Origin: Bacteroidia bacterium
GTDB lineage: Bacteria; Bacteroidota; Bacteroidia; Flavobacteriales_D; Cryomorphaceae
DNA: 64,000 nt
Direction of reading: 5' to 3'
Assembly (NCBI GenBank): GCA_030427905.1
Contig: JAUICL010000004.1
Location: forward strand, 277,722 to 341,721
Shown here piece after piece: positions 45,650 to 54,336 of the stretch. Made by a program: the position numbers and the translations under genes. The stretch's first letter is position 1. Every line of letters starts with the position of its first letter. A model generated the notes under the pieces. The model saw nothing but the letters and a program-made list of their open reading frames with translations, was not told where the DNA came from and did not search any database.

Positions 45650-46747
45650 TCATTCACCAAAAATGAGATTTATCTTCTCCCACATTTCATCGTGAAATAA
45701 CAAAGGAACCAGAGATCCGTCAGGGGCTTCACCCATTCTCACAACAACCATGTTCTTGTTTGGAATCACTTCCACATACTGTCCATTTTTTCCCATGCCT
45801 GCAAAAAGATCGCTAGGCGCGTGCTCTGAAAGTGGTGTGTTGAGAGTGAACGGCAACCCTGGAACCATGCTAGAGCTTTTGCCATTCAACCACCACAAAT
45901 AACCGTATGATAGGTTGAGATCTTGTGACGTATTTGTCATTTCTTCAAAATATTCTGAATCAGACAATACGGTTGTATCGTCCCATGTTCCTTTGTTTAA
46001 GGCAAGGAGTCCAAATCGCGCCATATCGCGGGCTGAGCTCCAGTATACGTTGTTGTAATCCAACATGATCCAGTTGCCATTCATCCCAATAGCCGATTCT
46101 ACTTTTTGGTCTGTGTAGGTGTTGTAGTCGGTTCCAGTTGCGATTTCTACTACTTGCTCGAGCAGGGTGTAAGGGGCGTTGTGGTAATACCATTGTTCTC
46201 CCGCATCAGTTTTATATTCCAGGCAAGAAGGAAGTGTGCAGTCCAGATCTGATACATTGTAATCAAGGCCTGTCGTCATGCTTAGTTGGTGACGAATGGT
46301 TATCAAGTCTTCCTTATCGTCATCCAGACTTGTCCAACCAGGCCCAAGAAACTCTGAGGTGGGTTGATCTATGTGCAATTGCCCTTCTTCTTGGGCAATT
46401 CCAACTAGAGTGGCGGTTAGCGTTTTTCCCGCTGAAGCCCAATACCACTGCGAGTTAACACCGAATGTAGCATTACCTAATATCGTGTTTCCAAAATAGG
46501 CTTCGATCGCAATTTTACCATCTTGAAGAACGATGAAAGCTCGAGTATTATTTGCTTCTAGAAAATCGAAGAGATTAGCTATCTCATCACTGTTCCACCC
46601 TAATTCTTCAGTCGAAACGGTGGCCCAGTCGTCCGAATCCACAGGGGGGAAGTATAGGGCAGGCCCTTGTTCCGTTTCGGGTGTGTCATCATCTTTTTTG
46701 CAACCGAGAAGGACGGAGATAAGCAAGAGATAATATGCGATTTTCAT
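45650..46747 (-). CDS. Serine hydrolase lipoprotein (class C beta-lactamase fold)
   Basis: 365 aa. Lipoprotein signal with Cys about 16 (VLLGCKKDDD). The beta-lactamase-related fold has SxxK as SAGK near residue 105 (WYWASAGKTLTATLVG), a YNVS/YHNAPYTLLEQ segment supplying the Tyr motif and HAPSDLFAGMGKNGQYVEVIP with the C-terminal K-x-G-like stretch. Typical functions are esterase, peptidase or penicillin-recognising enzyme in the envelope. It stands between the EEP protein and a nitroreductase on the same strand with no obvious partner. Confidence 0.88.
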   Translation of the reverse strand: MKIAYYLLLISVLLGCKKDDDTPETEQGPALYFPPVDSDDWATVSTEELGWNSDEIANLFDFLEANNTRAFIVLQDGKIAIEAYFGNTILGNATFGVNSQWYWASAGKTLTATLVGIAQEEGQLHIDQPTSEFLGPGWTSLDDDKEDLITIRHQLSMTTGLDYNVSDLDCTLPSCLEYKTDAGEQWYYHNAPYTLLEQVVEIATGTDYNTYTDQKVESAIGMNGNWIMLDYNNVYWSSARDMARFGLLALNKGTWDDTTVLSDSEYFEEMTNTSQDLNLSYGYLWWLNGKSSSMVPGLPFTLNTPLSEHAPSDLFAGMGKNGQYVEVIPNKNMVVVRMGEAPDGSLVPLLFHDEMWEKINLIFGE

Positions 46748-46911
46748 AGGTGGTCTTGATTGTTGAAGATACAGTTTTGCGATGTATTTCCATGTGTTTC
46801 AATAATTGCGCCAAAGGATGGGGTGATCCATTATGTGTTTCAGGAATCTTAATGGTGCCAAAGAGCATCATGTCGATTATCATTGCGTGCTGGAACGGGT
46901 TTGGTCAATAC

Positions 46912-46960
46912 TGGTAAAAAAGAAACGGGTGCTTGCGGAATCAAATCCGAAGCACCCGTT
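46912..46960 (-). terminator. Terminator of the nitroreductase gene
   Basis: On the minus strand AACGGGTGCTT pairs perfectly with AAGCACCCGTT (46950-46960 with 46924-46934), with an inner CGGA/TCCG stem, followed by TTTCTTTTTT. It ends the gene at 46982-47617. The rest of the 234-bp gap holds no evident gene. Confidence 0.9.
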
Positions 46961-46981
46961 GCACTGTTTTAAATCTTTCGT

Positions 46982-47617
46982 TTACTTGACGTCGATCACA
47001 AACTCTTCGCGTGGAATACGCACCTTTTTCATCGGTCGCATCCAGTCTTTTTCTTCATTGGCATAGCCTACATAAAGTAAGGTGACGCTTTTAAGTCCGA
47101 GTTTATCGAGTTCCAACACCTTGTCAACTACATTGTTGTCAAAGCCTTCTGCCGGACAAGTATCTACTTTTAATTCGGCTGCTTGTGCCATCGCCAGCCC
47201 CAAGCCAATATACGATTGGCGCGATGTGTGGGCGAAGTTTACTTCGGCAGGTTGGCTGAGGTAGATTTCCTTAAGCTTGTCGGTGTAGCTACTAAATCGT
47301 CCCTTCGGTAAACCCCGTACTTCAGTGGTATAATCAAAGGCTTCGTCAATTCGTTCAGCGCTGTAGGCATCCCAGGCGGCAAAAACCAACACATGCGAAC
47401 AATCCTTCATGCTATCGGGATTGAGTGCACCTTTTACGAGTTTCTCCTTTATTTCCTGGTTTGAAACAGCGATTACGCGAAATTGCTGTAACCCAGAAGA
47501 AGTAGGGGCGAGTCGTGCAGCTTCAATGATTTTATCAACTTCTTCCTCTCTCACTTTTTTCGTTGGATCGAATGCCTTTACGGCATGTCTCCAATTCAAA
47601 TCTTCAATCAATGACAT
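46982..47617 (-). CDS. NfsB-like nitroreductase-family oxidoreductase
   Basis: 211 aa. Nitroreductase fold: LNWRHAVKAFDPTKKV at the N-terminus, APTSSGLQQFRVIAVSN for FMN binding, SYIGLGLAMAQAAELKVDTCPAEGFD and VTLLYVGYAN in the C-terminal half. It should act as an NAD(P)H-dependent FMN quinone or nitro-compound reductase. It lies 8 bp downstream of the Ohr gene, so it is probably part of the OhrR-controlled peroxide-stress operon. It is a distinct paralogue of the nitroreductase at 20432-21097. Confidence 0.92.
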   Translation of the reverse strand: MSLIEDLNWRHAVKAFDPTKKVREEEVDKIIEAARLAPTSSGLQQFRVIAVSNQEIKEKLVKGALNPDSMKDCSHVLVFAAWDAYSAERIDEAFDYTTEVRGLPKGRFSSYTDKLKEIYLSQPAEVNFAHTSRQSYIGLGLAMAQAAELKVDTCPAEGFDNNVVDKVLELDKLGLKSVTLLYVGYANEEKDWMRPMKKVRIPREEFVIDVK

Positions 47618-47625
47618 ATGTCTAA

Positions 47626-48048
47626 TTACTTATTTGTTACGTTGAGTTTGACGTCGACATTACCACGTGTAGCATTAGAGTAGGGGCATACTTGGTGCGC
47701 CTTTTCGGCTAGCTCTTGTGCTTGTTCCTGACTCACACCTGGGACGTTTATATCGAGTTCAACCCCGATTTCGAATCCTCCCTTTTCATTTTGACAAAAG
47801 CTCACATGGGCAGTTACAGAAGTTTCTCCTGTTTCCACTCGTGACTTCTTAATTACAACGTTAAGCGCTCCGTCAAAACAAGCTGAGTACCCTGCTGCGA
47901 AAAGCATTTCGGGATTTGGGTAATCGTCATTGGCACCACCCATAGCTTTTGGGTGTCTCACATCGAGATCAATGATTCCGTTTTCACTTTTTACATGTCC
48001 GTTTCTACCGCCTGAAGCGGTCGCTGCGATGGTGTATAGCGTTTTCAT
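47626..48048 (-). CDS. ohr: Organic hydroperoxide resistance protein Ohr
   Basis: 140 aa, standard Ohr length. The two catalytic cysteines are Cys57 in GYSACFDGAL and Cys121 in HQVCPYSNATRGN, and the start KTLYTIAATASGGRNGHVKSENG is diagnostic of the Ohr branch rather than OsmC. It reduces organic and lipid hydroperoxides with lipoylated protein as electron donor. It overlaps the OhrR gene by 4 bp and shares a transcript with the nitroreductase downstream. Confidence 0.97.
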   Translation of the reverse strand: MKTLYTIAATASGGRNGHVKSENGIIDLDVRHPKAMGGANDDYPNPEMLFAAGYSACFDGALNVVIKKSRVETGETSVTAHVSFCQNEKGGFEIGVELDINVPGVSQEQAQELAEKAHQVCPYSNATRGNVDVKLNVTNK

Positions 48049-48479
48049 TTCTTGCTTGTTATTTGAGTTAATACATCTGTAATTCCTTTTTTAATTGCAC
48101 CGATGTTTTCGGGAGAAATGTCAAATGACTCCATGATCTTACCTGGAACGCATTCTGCGTTTTCCTTCAATCTCGCTCCTTTACTAGTCAGTTTTATTTT
48201 AACGACGCGTTCATCGTCAGAATCTCTTTTGCGTTCAATAATCTGTTTTTGCTCAAGCCGCTTAAGCAATGGTGTAAGTGTTCCACTGTCTAAGCTTAAT
48301 CTTTCTCCGATCTCCGAAACTTTTAGATCATCTTTTTCCCAGAGCACCAACAATACCAGGTACTGCGGGTAGGTGAGATCTAGCTCGGTGAGTATCGGCC
48401 TGTACAAATTGGTCACTTCCTTAGCTAAAGCGTAGATCGGGAAGCAGAGCTGATTTGAGAGTTTTAAATTCTCAGCCAT
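48045..48479 (-). CDS. ohrR: OhrR-type MarR-family organic-peroxide regulator
   Basis: 144 aa. MarR winged helix with the OhrR-specific start: Cys12 in SNQLCFPIYALAKEVTNLY aligns with the peroxide-sensing Cys15 of B. subtilis OhrR. The recognition region is SLDSGTLTPLLKRLEQKQIIERKRDSDDERVV. Oxidation of this Cys by organic peroxide would release the operator and induce ohr. It is first in the operon ohrR-ohr-nitroreductase. A canonical promoter with a palindromic operator lies upstream. Confidence 0.95.
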   Translation of the reverse strand: MAENLKLSNQLCFPIYALAKEVTNLYRPILTELDLTYPQYLVLLVLWEKDDLKVSEIGERLSLDSGTLTPLLKRLEQKQIIERKRDSDDERVVKIKLTSKGARLKENAECVPGKIMESFDISPENIGAIKKGITDVLTQITSKK

Positions 48480-48496
48480 GGTTACTTAATTTGAGA

Positions 48497-48531
48497 CAAA
48501 GGTAATTAAAGAATATATTGCGCACAATATA
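48497..48531 (-). promoter_or_regulatory. ohrR promoter with palindromic operator
   Basis: On the minus strand a TTG (complement of 48525-48527) lies 20 bp from TACCTTTG (complement of 48497-48504). The perfect palindrome TATATTG-cgca-CAATATA (48514-48531) covers the -33 box. A further ATTGCG copy follows at 48532-48537, so two operator half-sites may exist. Confidence 0.8.
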
Positions 48532-48559
48532 ATTGCGTGTATTAACACTTTTTAGAGAA

Positions 48560-48612
48560 AAGCCGCTTTAATCCAAGTTGGCTTTTGGCTCAACGGTAGT
48601 TTAAAGCGGCTT
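48560..48612 (-). terminator. Terminator of the PhnX-like gene
   Basis: AAGCCGCTTTAA (48560-48571) pairs perfectly with TTAAAGCGGCTT (48601-48612), with a long loop and T-rich tail on the minus strand. A second small hairpin (CCGTTTG with CAAACGG) precedes it, nearer the stop at 48666. Confidence 0.8.
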
Positions 48613-48665
48613 CTTTGGTTTTTCGTTTTCCGTTTGAAGTTTCAGCAAACGGTAGCTTCTGTGAA

Positions 48666-49415
48666 TTAACGACTAGCTACAGGGCTGCCTATACCTGTAC
48701 TTAATGCATCAGGCAAGATGGCTAATGATTCGATGATTCCGTCGTTTTCGCAAGCAGCCAAAGCTTCAAAGCTGTGTGTCCCATTGCTCACCCCAAGACT
48801 TAATGCGCAGCCAGCACGCTTCCCTGACTCAAGATCTGATGGGGTATCTCCGATGTTGACGACACGCGATGGGTCGGTTATGCCAAACTCAGCCATCGCT
48901 TTCTTAATCATATCGGGATGGGGGCGACCGTGTATGACCTCGTCGCTGGTAATGCTCATATCAATGATGGATTCGTTGCTAACTGAAACAAAGTTTTTAT
49001 TCAAACCTTTTGTCCATCCCAGCTTCTCCAGAATGATTAGGGCTACTGCGCGGTAGAATCCAGTGGTGAGCGCAATTTTAATTCCATGATCTCTCAATAT
49101 CCCGAAGGTCTCAAGGCATCCTTGCGTTGGTGCCACGGGATTATTCATGTAATACGTTTCAAGGATATCCTTGAATACTTCATACGATGAGTTGATTTGT
49201 TCTTCGAGTTCAGGGTGATCTTTTCCGAGTTGCTTTGTCCAAAACGTTTCAAATACGAATCTTTTGGCCCAGCCTTGAGCGGCTAAAATCTCTTCGTCGG
49301 ATACTTGGAGCCCCACTTTTTTGGCAGCTAGTGCAAAGCACTTCTCCACTTCGTGATTGTCGGTAATGGTTGTTCCGGCCATATCAAATACGACCAATTC
49401 TATCTTACTTGTCAT
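48666..49415 (-). CDS. Phosphonatase-like HAD hydrolase (PhnX-like, TIGR03351 type)
   Basis: 249 aa. Motif I is FDMAGTT: Asp11 nucleophile with Ala13 in place of the usual second Asp, exactly as in phosphonoacetaldehyde hydrolase. Lys51 in the cap (QGWAKRF) aligns with the Schiff-base lysine of PhnX, and motif III is GDTPSDLESGKRAG after GRPHPDM, where Arg replaces the usual motif II Lys. These features imply cleavage of a C-P bond of a 2-oxoethylphosphonate: phosphonoacetaldehyde to acetaldehyde and phosphate, or a hydroxylated analogue. The TIGR03351 family is typically found with FAD oxidases rather than PhnW, which holds here. Divergent from the DUF5690 gene. Confidence 0.9.
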   Translation of the reverse strand: MTSKIELVVFDMAGTTITDNHEVEKCFALAAKKVGLQVSDEEILAAQGWAKRFVFETFWTKQLGKDHPELEEQINSSYEVFKDILETYYMNNPVAPTQGCLETFGILRDHGIKIALTTGFYRAVALIILEKLGWTKGLNKNFVSVSNESIIDMSITSDEVIHGRPHPDMIKKAMAEFGITDPSRVVNIGDTPSDLESGKRAGCALSLGVSNGTHSFEALAACENDGIIESLAILPDALSTGIGSPVASR

Positions 49416-49438
49416 GTGAGTTGTTAAATAATGGTTTA

Positions 49439-49597
49439 CAAATATTCACATTTTAGATTTTGTGTGCAAATCTGAAAATTGATTGAATTTGTTCTGCGAG
49501 TCACGTATTTGCTAGGTTCTAACATTCGGTTAGTAATTGCTTAAACATTTGTTAAACTTGAATATCGCGAAATGGGCATTGCATAATAGTAATTTTG
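49439..49597. promoter_or_regulatory. Divergent promoters of the phosphonate locus
   Basis: On the minus strand a TTG (complement of 49467-49469) is 20 bp from AATATTTG (complement of 49439-49446), one mismatch from consensus, serving the PhnX-like gene. On the plus strand TAATTTTG (49590-49597) is a -7 box 34 bp before the DUF5690 start. Between them is an inverted repeat CTAAC-attcg-GTTAG (49519-49533) and two direct TTAAAC copies 11 bp apart (49541, 49552), candidate regulator sites. Confidence 0.65.
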
Positions 49598-49631
49598 GAG
49601 CGTTCAAAGTTGAATATAAGTAAATGTCAAT

Positions 49632-51398
49632 ATGCGACTCATTGAAAGAAATAAAATAGCCTTTGTAAGCTATACAGCACTAGCTGCTTTTGGGGCTTAT
49701 TTCTGTATGTATGCTTTTCGCAAACCATTTACTGCTGCTGTATATGCTGATGCTTCTTGGGGAATTCTCGATTTGAAATCGGCAATGATCATAGCTCAGG
49801 TACTCGGATATATGTGTTCGAAATACATCGGGATAAAAGTCATTAGCGAGCTAGGTAAAAATAGCCGCGGATGGTTGATTATGGGGTTGGCGTCTTTCTC
49901 GATGATCGGCCTGTTTCTGATGGGTGTGTTACCAAAACCTTATCTTTTAATTGGGCTGTTCTTGAATGGTCTACCGCTCGGTATGATTTGGGGAGTCGTT
50001 TTCAGTTACCTCGAAGGAAGAAGACTGACAGAAATACTTGCTGCCTGCCTGAGCGTGAGTTTCATTATTTCTTCGGGTGTTTTGAAATCTGTAGGGCGCT
50101 ACATTATAGATAATGGTATAGCTACGGAATATTGGATGCCTTTGGTGGTTGCCGCCATTTTTCTCCCGCTTTTGGGCTTGTTTACATATATGCTAGAGCG
50201 GGTGCCCCCGCCTACCGCCGAAGATATTGCCTTGCGCACAGAGCGGGTCCCAATGTCGCGCGAAGTGCGCAGAAAGGTCTTTTTCAAGTATATGCCGGGC
50301 TTGTTGGCCTTGGTTATGATATACGTCGGAATGACCGTGCTGCGCGATGTTCGCGATAGTTTTGGAGTTGAGATATGGAGTCAGCTTGGCTATGCAGATC
50401 AGCCTATGATTTTTTCAAAAATGGAAACGGCAATTGGTTTGCTAGTGCTTGTGAGCATTGCCTTATTGGTGTGGGTGCGCGATAATCGGAAGGCATTCGA
50501 GTGGAATCTGCGCTATATCTTTTTCGGAATTGGAATTTCGGTAGCTTCTACGTTCGCCTTCGAGTTGGGCCTTCTCTCCGCGGTGGCTTGGATGTTTATC
50601 GGTGGCTTCGGGTTATTCCTTGCGTATGTGCCTTTCAATTGTGTCTTATTTGATAGGCTGGTGCCTATGCTTGGGGTCAATGGAAACGCCGGTTTCCTGA
50701 TCTATATAGCCGATGCGGTTGGGTATTCTGCGAGTGTGGTCATGCTCATTTACAAATCCACTTGGTACAAGTCTTTAGATTGGCTTTCGGTTTTCACATC
50801 GCTTACGTACTGGATTTCGGCATTGGCGCTCATCTTTTTGCTGATTGCTCGAATTTATTTTAAAAGAGCAACTGACAAGCCAGACGTTAAAGTGAGTTTA
50901 TCTACTCCGGTTGCTGCGACTATTCTCATACTCGGTTTGGCTTCCATTCAGCAGGTACAAGCTCAATATGGTCGTCCGCTTCAAAAGGATAGCCTTAAGA
51001 GTGAACTCTGTGGAAGGCAAGCTGCCTTGCTCTACGGAGAATTGATTGACCTAAAAGAGCAGATTATTAGCGATGACCACTTGGTGTACACTTCAGGTGG
51101 CCGCGACCAATGGGATGCTATTTGGGCGAAATATCTAGTGATAGTCCCTGATGCGTTGGCCCAAACCAATTTGGTAAAAGCCGTGTATGTGGATTGCTTT
51201 CCTGAGCAGTTTTTTCAAACGGCAACTACCGTTGCAAAGCAATTCAGAGCCTCTCAGAGTTTTCTGAAAATTATTAACGACGAAAACGAGCGGAATACCA
51301 AGATTTCACCTCCGCCGCATAAAGACACTTGTTCCTGTATCACCTGCAAGCTATTCAGCGGACATGCGTCAAACCTGATCACAGATTACGATGAATAA
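49632..51398 (+). CDS. DUF5690-family MFS-like transporter with C-terminal extension
   Basis: 588 aa. The first about 420 residues are an MFS-type transporter with about 12 helices, matching DUF5690: AAFGAYFCMYAFRKPFTAAVY at helix 1, RGWLIMGLASFSMIGL, NGLPLGMIWGVVFSYLEGRR (RR loop). The start resembles GlpT/UhpT organophosphate antiporters. A second hydrophobic segment (about 425-445) ends in VQAQYGRP, looking just like a signal-peptide cleavage site, and is followed by about 140 soluble residues with Cys pairs (DTCSCITCK). This extension is not part of DUF5690 as I know it and may be a fused secreted domain on the outer face. It probably imports the phosphonate across the inner membrane. Confidence 0.85.
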   Translation: MRLIERNKIAFVSYTALAAFGAYFCMYAFRKPFTAAVYADASWGILDLKSAMIIAQVLGYMCSKYIGIKVISELGKNSRGWLIMGLASFSMIGLFLMGVLPKPYLLIGLFLNGLPLGMIWGVVFSYLEGRRLTEILAACLSVSFIISSGVLKSVGRYIIDNGIATEYWMPLVVAAIFLPLLGLFTYMLERVPPPTAEDIALRTERVPMSREVRRKVFFKYMPGLLALVMIYVGMTVLRDVRDSFGVEIWSQLGYADQPMIFSKMETAIGLLVLVSIALLVWVRDNRKAFEWNLRYIFFGIGISVASTFAFELGLLSAVAWMFIGGFGLFLAYVPFNCVLFDRLVPMLGVNGNAGFLIYIADAVGYSASVVMLIYKSTWYKSLDWLSVFTSLTYWISALALIFLLIARIYFKRATDKPDVKVSLSTPVAATILILGLASIQQVQAQYGRPLQKDSLKSELCGRQAALLYGELIDLKEQIISDDHLVYTSGGRDQWDAIWAKYLVIVPDALAQTNLVKAVYVDCFPEQFFQTATTVAKQFRASQSFLKIINDENERNTKISPPPHKDTCSCITCKLFSGHASNLITDYDE

Positions 51399-54309
51399 GC
51401 TATTCTACATTATACTTTTTCTTTGCGCAAGTTCTACTGTTTTCGGACAGTATGGATCTGTTAAAGGCGAAATTCACGACAATGTGGGGCCTTTGCCGGG
51501 AGCCACCATTTATGTGAAGGACAATGCACTTCTGGGAACTTCTACCGATTTAGATGGTGCTTTTCACCTTCATAAGATCCCTGTGGGTAATGTGGTTCTT
51601 GTGATCTCTTATATCGGATTCAACCAGATAGAAGTCCCAGTTGAAATCACGGCTGGAGAAATTACCCAGCTAGACCCCATTACCATGGAGCAGGGTGTGG
51701 TGCTCAACGAAGCGGTGGTAGAAGCGGAGTACAACGCTGATGAAGCGCGGGCCATCAACATGATGAAAATGGACAAGCGAATTGTCAACGTTTTGGCATC
51801 TGATGCCATGAACAAGCTTCCAGACCGCAATGTTTCAGAAGCAGTGCAGCGCGTACCGGCAATCGCAATCGAAAAAGATCAGGGTGAAGGCAGGTATGTT
51901 TCGGTCAGAGGAACCCCTCACGATTGGAGTTCTGCGCTGGTGAATGGAAACAGGCTGCCTGTGGCCGACGAAGACAGCGATTCGCGTACCATGTCCTTCG
52001 ACGTCCTCCCGACAGAATTGGTAGAGTACATCGTAGTCGCTAAGGCCATCACGCCCGACATGGAAGGGGATGCTATCGGTGGGAGTATCGACTTCCTTAC
52101 ACGAGCAGCGCCCTTGGAGCCGGTAACTCAACTAAGCGTTTCTGCTGGGTACAATGCCCAGGCTCAAAAACCAACATACAACGCTTCTTTCGCTTTGGGA
52201 AACCGCACCAAAAACAAGAAATGGGGTGGCCTATTGAGTGGGGTAGTCTGGCATAGAAACTACGGTACCGATCGCTATACCGCCGCTTATGGAAGTAATT
52301 ATAGCCAAGGATTAAACCGATTCGAGCTCCGCGATTATCAAGGTACTCGAACCACCATTGGATTGACGGCTTCAGGAGAGTATCAATTCTCCGAAAAAGG
52401 AAGTGTGTACATCAAGTCGCTTTTCGGGAAAATGATTGATGAAGAGTGGAACAGAAAAGTTATGTTCAACTACGCCACTGGTGCGGGAAAAACCTATCGC
52501 CAGCAGCATATCCACGCCAAGTATTTGTGGCAATTATTTGGGGGAGAAGTGGGGTTGAAGACTGATCTGACACCCACCAAGAAGCTCGAGTTGAAAGTAA
52601 CTTCGTATGACAATTCTTTTAAATACGGAGATGTACCATACGGGGGAGATGACGATAGAAACGGATATTATGTCATTCAGTTTGAAAGCCCAAATCTCCA
52701 GTACGATGATATGGTGTATCTGGACGCTGAAGGAAATTACCTGCCAACTTCTGACGGGGCAGCTACACAGCTCAAACTTCTCGGAAAAGACAACCCAATT
52801 GGTGGAGATCCACCCGATAATATCCAGCCCATGCCGAGCATGGAGATTACCGACGACAATCTCTTTTTCATAGGAGCATACTCGGAGTTGAATAATACCA
52901 ACGAACAAGATCCAATCGTTGCCCAATTTGATATCACAGACGATGTGTCACCACGACTTCAGCTCAAGTACGGGGGAAAATACCGAATGAAGGAAGGTAC
53001 CCGTGATATAGGGCTTCACGAATGGCTTCAAAATTTTAACACGACGTCTAACCCCATTTACTTGAGTCAGTTCAATACCGAGCAAATCGATTTGAATGGT
53101 GGCTTTGTAGAAGAGATCGGTTCGCCATACGATCACTGGTTTATGTCGTATATGACGCCCGATACCCACGAAGACTTCTTGAACATCATGGGCGATAGCC
53201 TTGTGGAGCGTACCATGGATTCAAACCATCCAGAATACGAGCAGTGGGTGGGAAGTAGCTACTCGTACCGCGAAAACGTCTCATCGGCTTATGCCATGGG
53301 AGATTTCAAACTCACCGAGAAGATCAATTTTATCGGGGGGCTGCGCGTAGAATACACCGAATCAGAAATAAAAGGTGATACGGTACTGTGGGATGAATTT
53401 GACTTGATCAATTTCACATATCCTACCAAAGAAGTGGTGTCTGACAATGATTACTGGGCCATTCTTCCCATGCTCCATGTGAAATATGCTCATACCGAAA
53501 ACTTGAATTTGCGAGCGGCAATCACGCGAACATTTCGTCGGCCAAATTTCCTGGAAGCTAAGCCTGGCGAGCCAGTGCGCGATTTGACCAATCTCGAGTT
53601 TACCGTTGGGAACAGCGGGTTGAGACCTACCTTTTCATGGAACTTTGACCTTATGGCCGACTACTACTTCAAGAAAGGGGGAATGTTTTCGGCGGGTGTC
53701 TTTTACAAATATGTCACCGATCACATTTTCGCTACCAATACAGGTGATGCTGATCCGGCTAAGGGGATCATCTACAAGAGCTTCCAGAATGCTGAACAAA
53801 GCGAATTGTTTGGGGCAGAATTTTCATTTATCCACCGACTGCATTTTTTGCCAGGGATTTGGAAGCATTTTGGCGTGAATACCAACGTGACTTTGATCAA
53901 GTCGGAAATGCAAGTGCCCGGGCGTCCAAAAGCCCAGCCGCTGCCACGTCAAGCCGATTTTCTTTTCAATGCGGCACTGACATACGAAGGAGAAAAACTA
54001 GCGGTGCGATTGGCCTATAATTTCAAAGGTCCTTATCTAATGGAATTGAATCTGGCCGCTGTAGAAAACAATGAAACGGGCGAACAGGAGCTTCTACATC
54101 AAGACACCGAGTACGACATTTTCATGGATCAGTACTCGTCTCTCGACTTGGCTGTCTCTTACCGCATTTCAGATAAACTCACCGCTTTTTGCGACTTCAA
54201 TAACCTACTAAACAAACCCATGTACACCTACCGCGGACAAAAATTCCGCCCAGTGAATGTCGAGTACTACAGCTGGAAGGGACAGGCAGGAATCAAACTT
54301 TCTCTCTAA
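51391..54309 (+). CDS. TonB-dependent outer-membrane receptor
   Basis: 972 aa. Signal peptide (about 1-19, ending VFGQ), CarboxypepD_reg-like domain (about 21-100, GSVKGEIHDNVGPLPGATIYVK), plug domain (about 120-225, SDAMNKLPDRNVSEAVQRVPAI to GDAIGGSIDFLTR) and a 22-strand-type barrel ending GQAGIKLSL. The plug style matches the TIGR01782 (Xanthomonas/Caulobacter) TonB receptors rather than SusC. No SusD partner is present. It overlaps the DUF5690 gene by 8 bp, so the two importers are coupled across the two membranes. Substrate inferred as a phosphonate or phosphonate conjugate from context. Confidence 0.92.
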   Translation: MNKLFYIILFLCASSTVFGQYGSVKGEIHDNVGPLPGATIYVKDNALLGTSTDLDGAFHLHKIPVGNVVLVISYIGFNQIEVPVEITAGEITQLDPITMEQGVVLNEAVVEAEYNADEARAINMMKMDKRIVNVLASDAMNKLPDRNVSEAVQRVPAIAIEKDQGEGRYVSVRGTPHDWSSALVNGNRLPVADEDSDSRTMSFDVLPTELVEYIVVAKAITPDMEGDAIGGSIDFLTRAAPLEPVTQLSVSAGYNAQAQKPTYNASFALGNRTKNKKWGGLLSGVVWHRNYGTDRYTAAYGSNYSQGLNRFELRDYQGTRTTIGLTASGEYQFSEKGSVYIKSLFGKMIDEEWNRKVMFNYATGAGKTYRQQHIHAKYLWQLFGGEVGLKTDLTPTKKLELKVTSYDNSFKYGDVPYGGDDDRNGYYVIQFESPNLQYDDMVYLDAEGNYLPTSDGAATQLKLLGKDNPIGGDPPDNIQPMPSMEITDDNLFFIGAYSELNNTNEQDPIVAQFDITDDVSPRLQLKYGGKYRMKEGTRDIGLHEWLQNFNTTSNPIYLSQFNTEQIDLNGGFVEEIGSPYDHWFMSYMTPDTHEDFLNIMGDSLVERTMDSNHPEYEQWVGSSYSYRENVSSAYAMGDFKLTEKINFIGGLRVEYTESEIKGDTVLWDEFDLINFTYPTKEVVSDNDYWAILPMLHVKYAHTENLNLRAAITRTFRRPNFLEAKPGEPVRDLTNLEFTVGNSGLRPTFSWNFDLMADYYFKKGGMFSAGVFYKYVTDHIFATNTGDADPAKGIIYKSFQNAEQSELFGAEFSFIHRLHFLPGIWKHFGVNTNVTLIKSEMQVPGRPKAQPLPRQADFLFNAALTYEGEKLAVRLAYNFKGPYLMELNLAAVENNETGEQELLHQDTEYDIFMDQYSSLDLAVSYRISDKLTAFCDFNNLLNKPMYTYRGQKFRPVNVEYYSWKGQAGIKLSL

Positions 54310-54336
54310 TCTAAATACGTTCAAAATCCAAATCAA

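Noticed and set aside
49590..49597. Full -33/-7 promoter for the DUF5690 gene
   Set aside because: Only the -7 box is good; no TTG lies at the usual 17-23 bp spacing, so only a -7 element was claimed.
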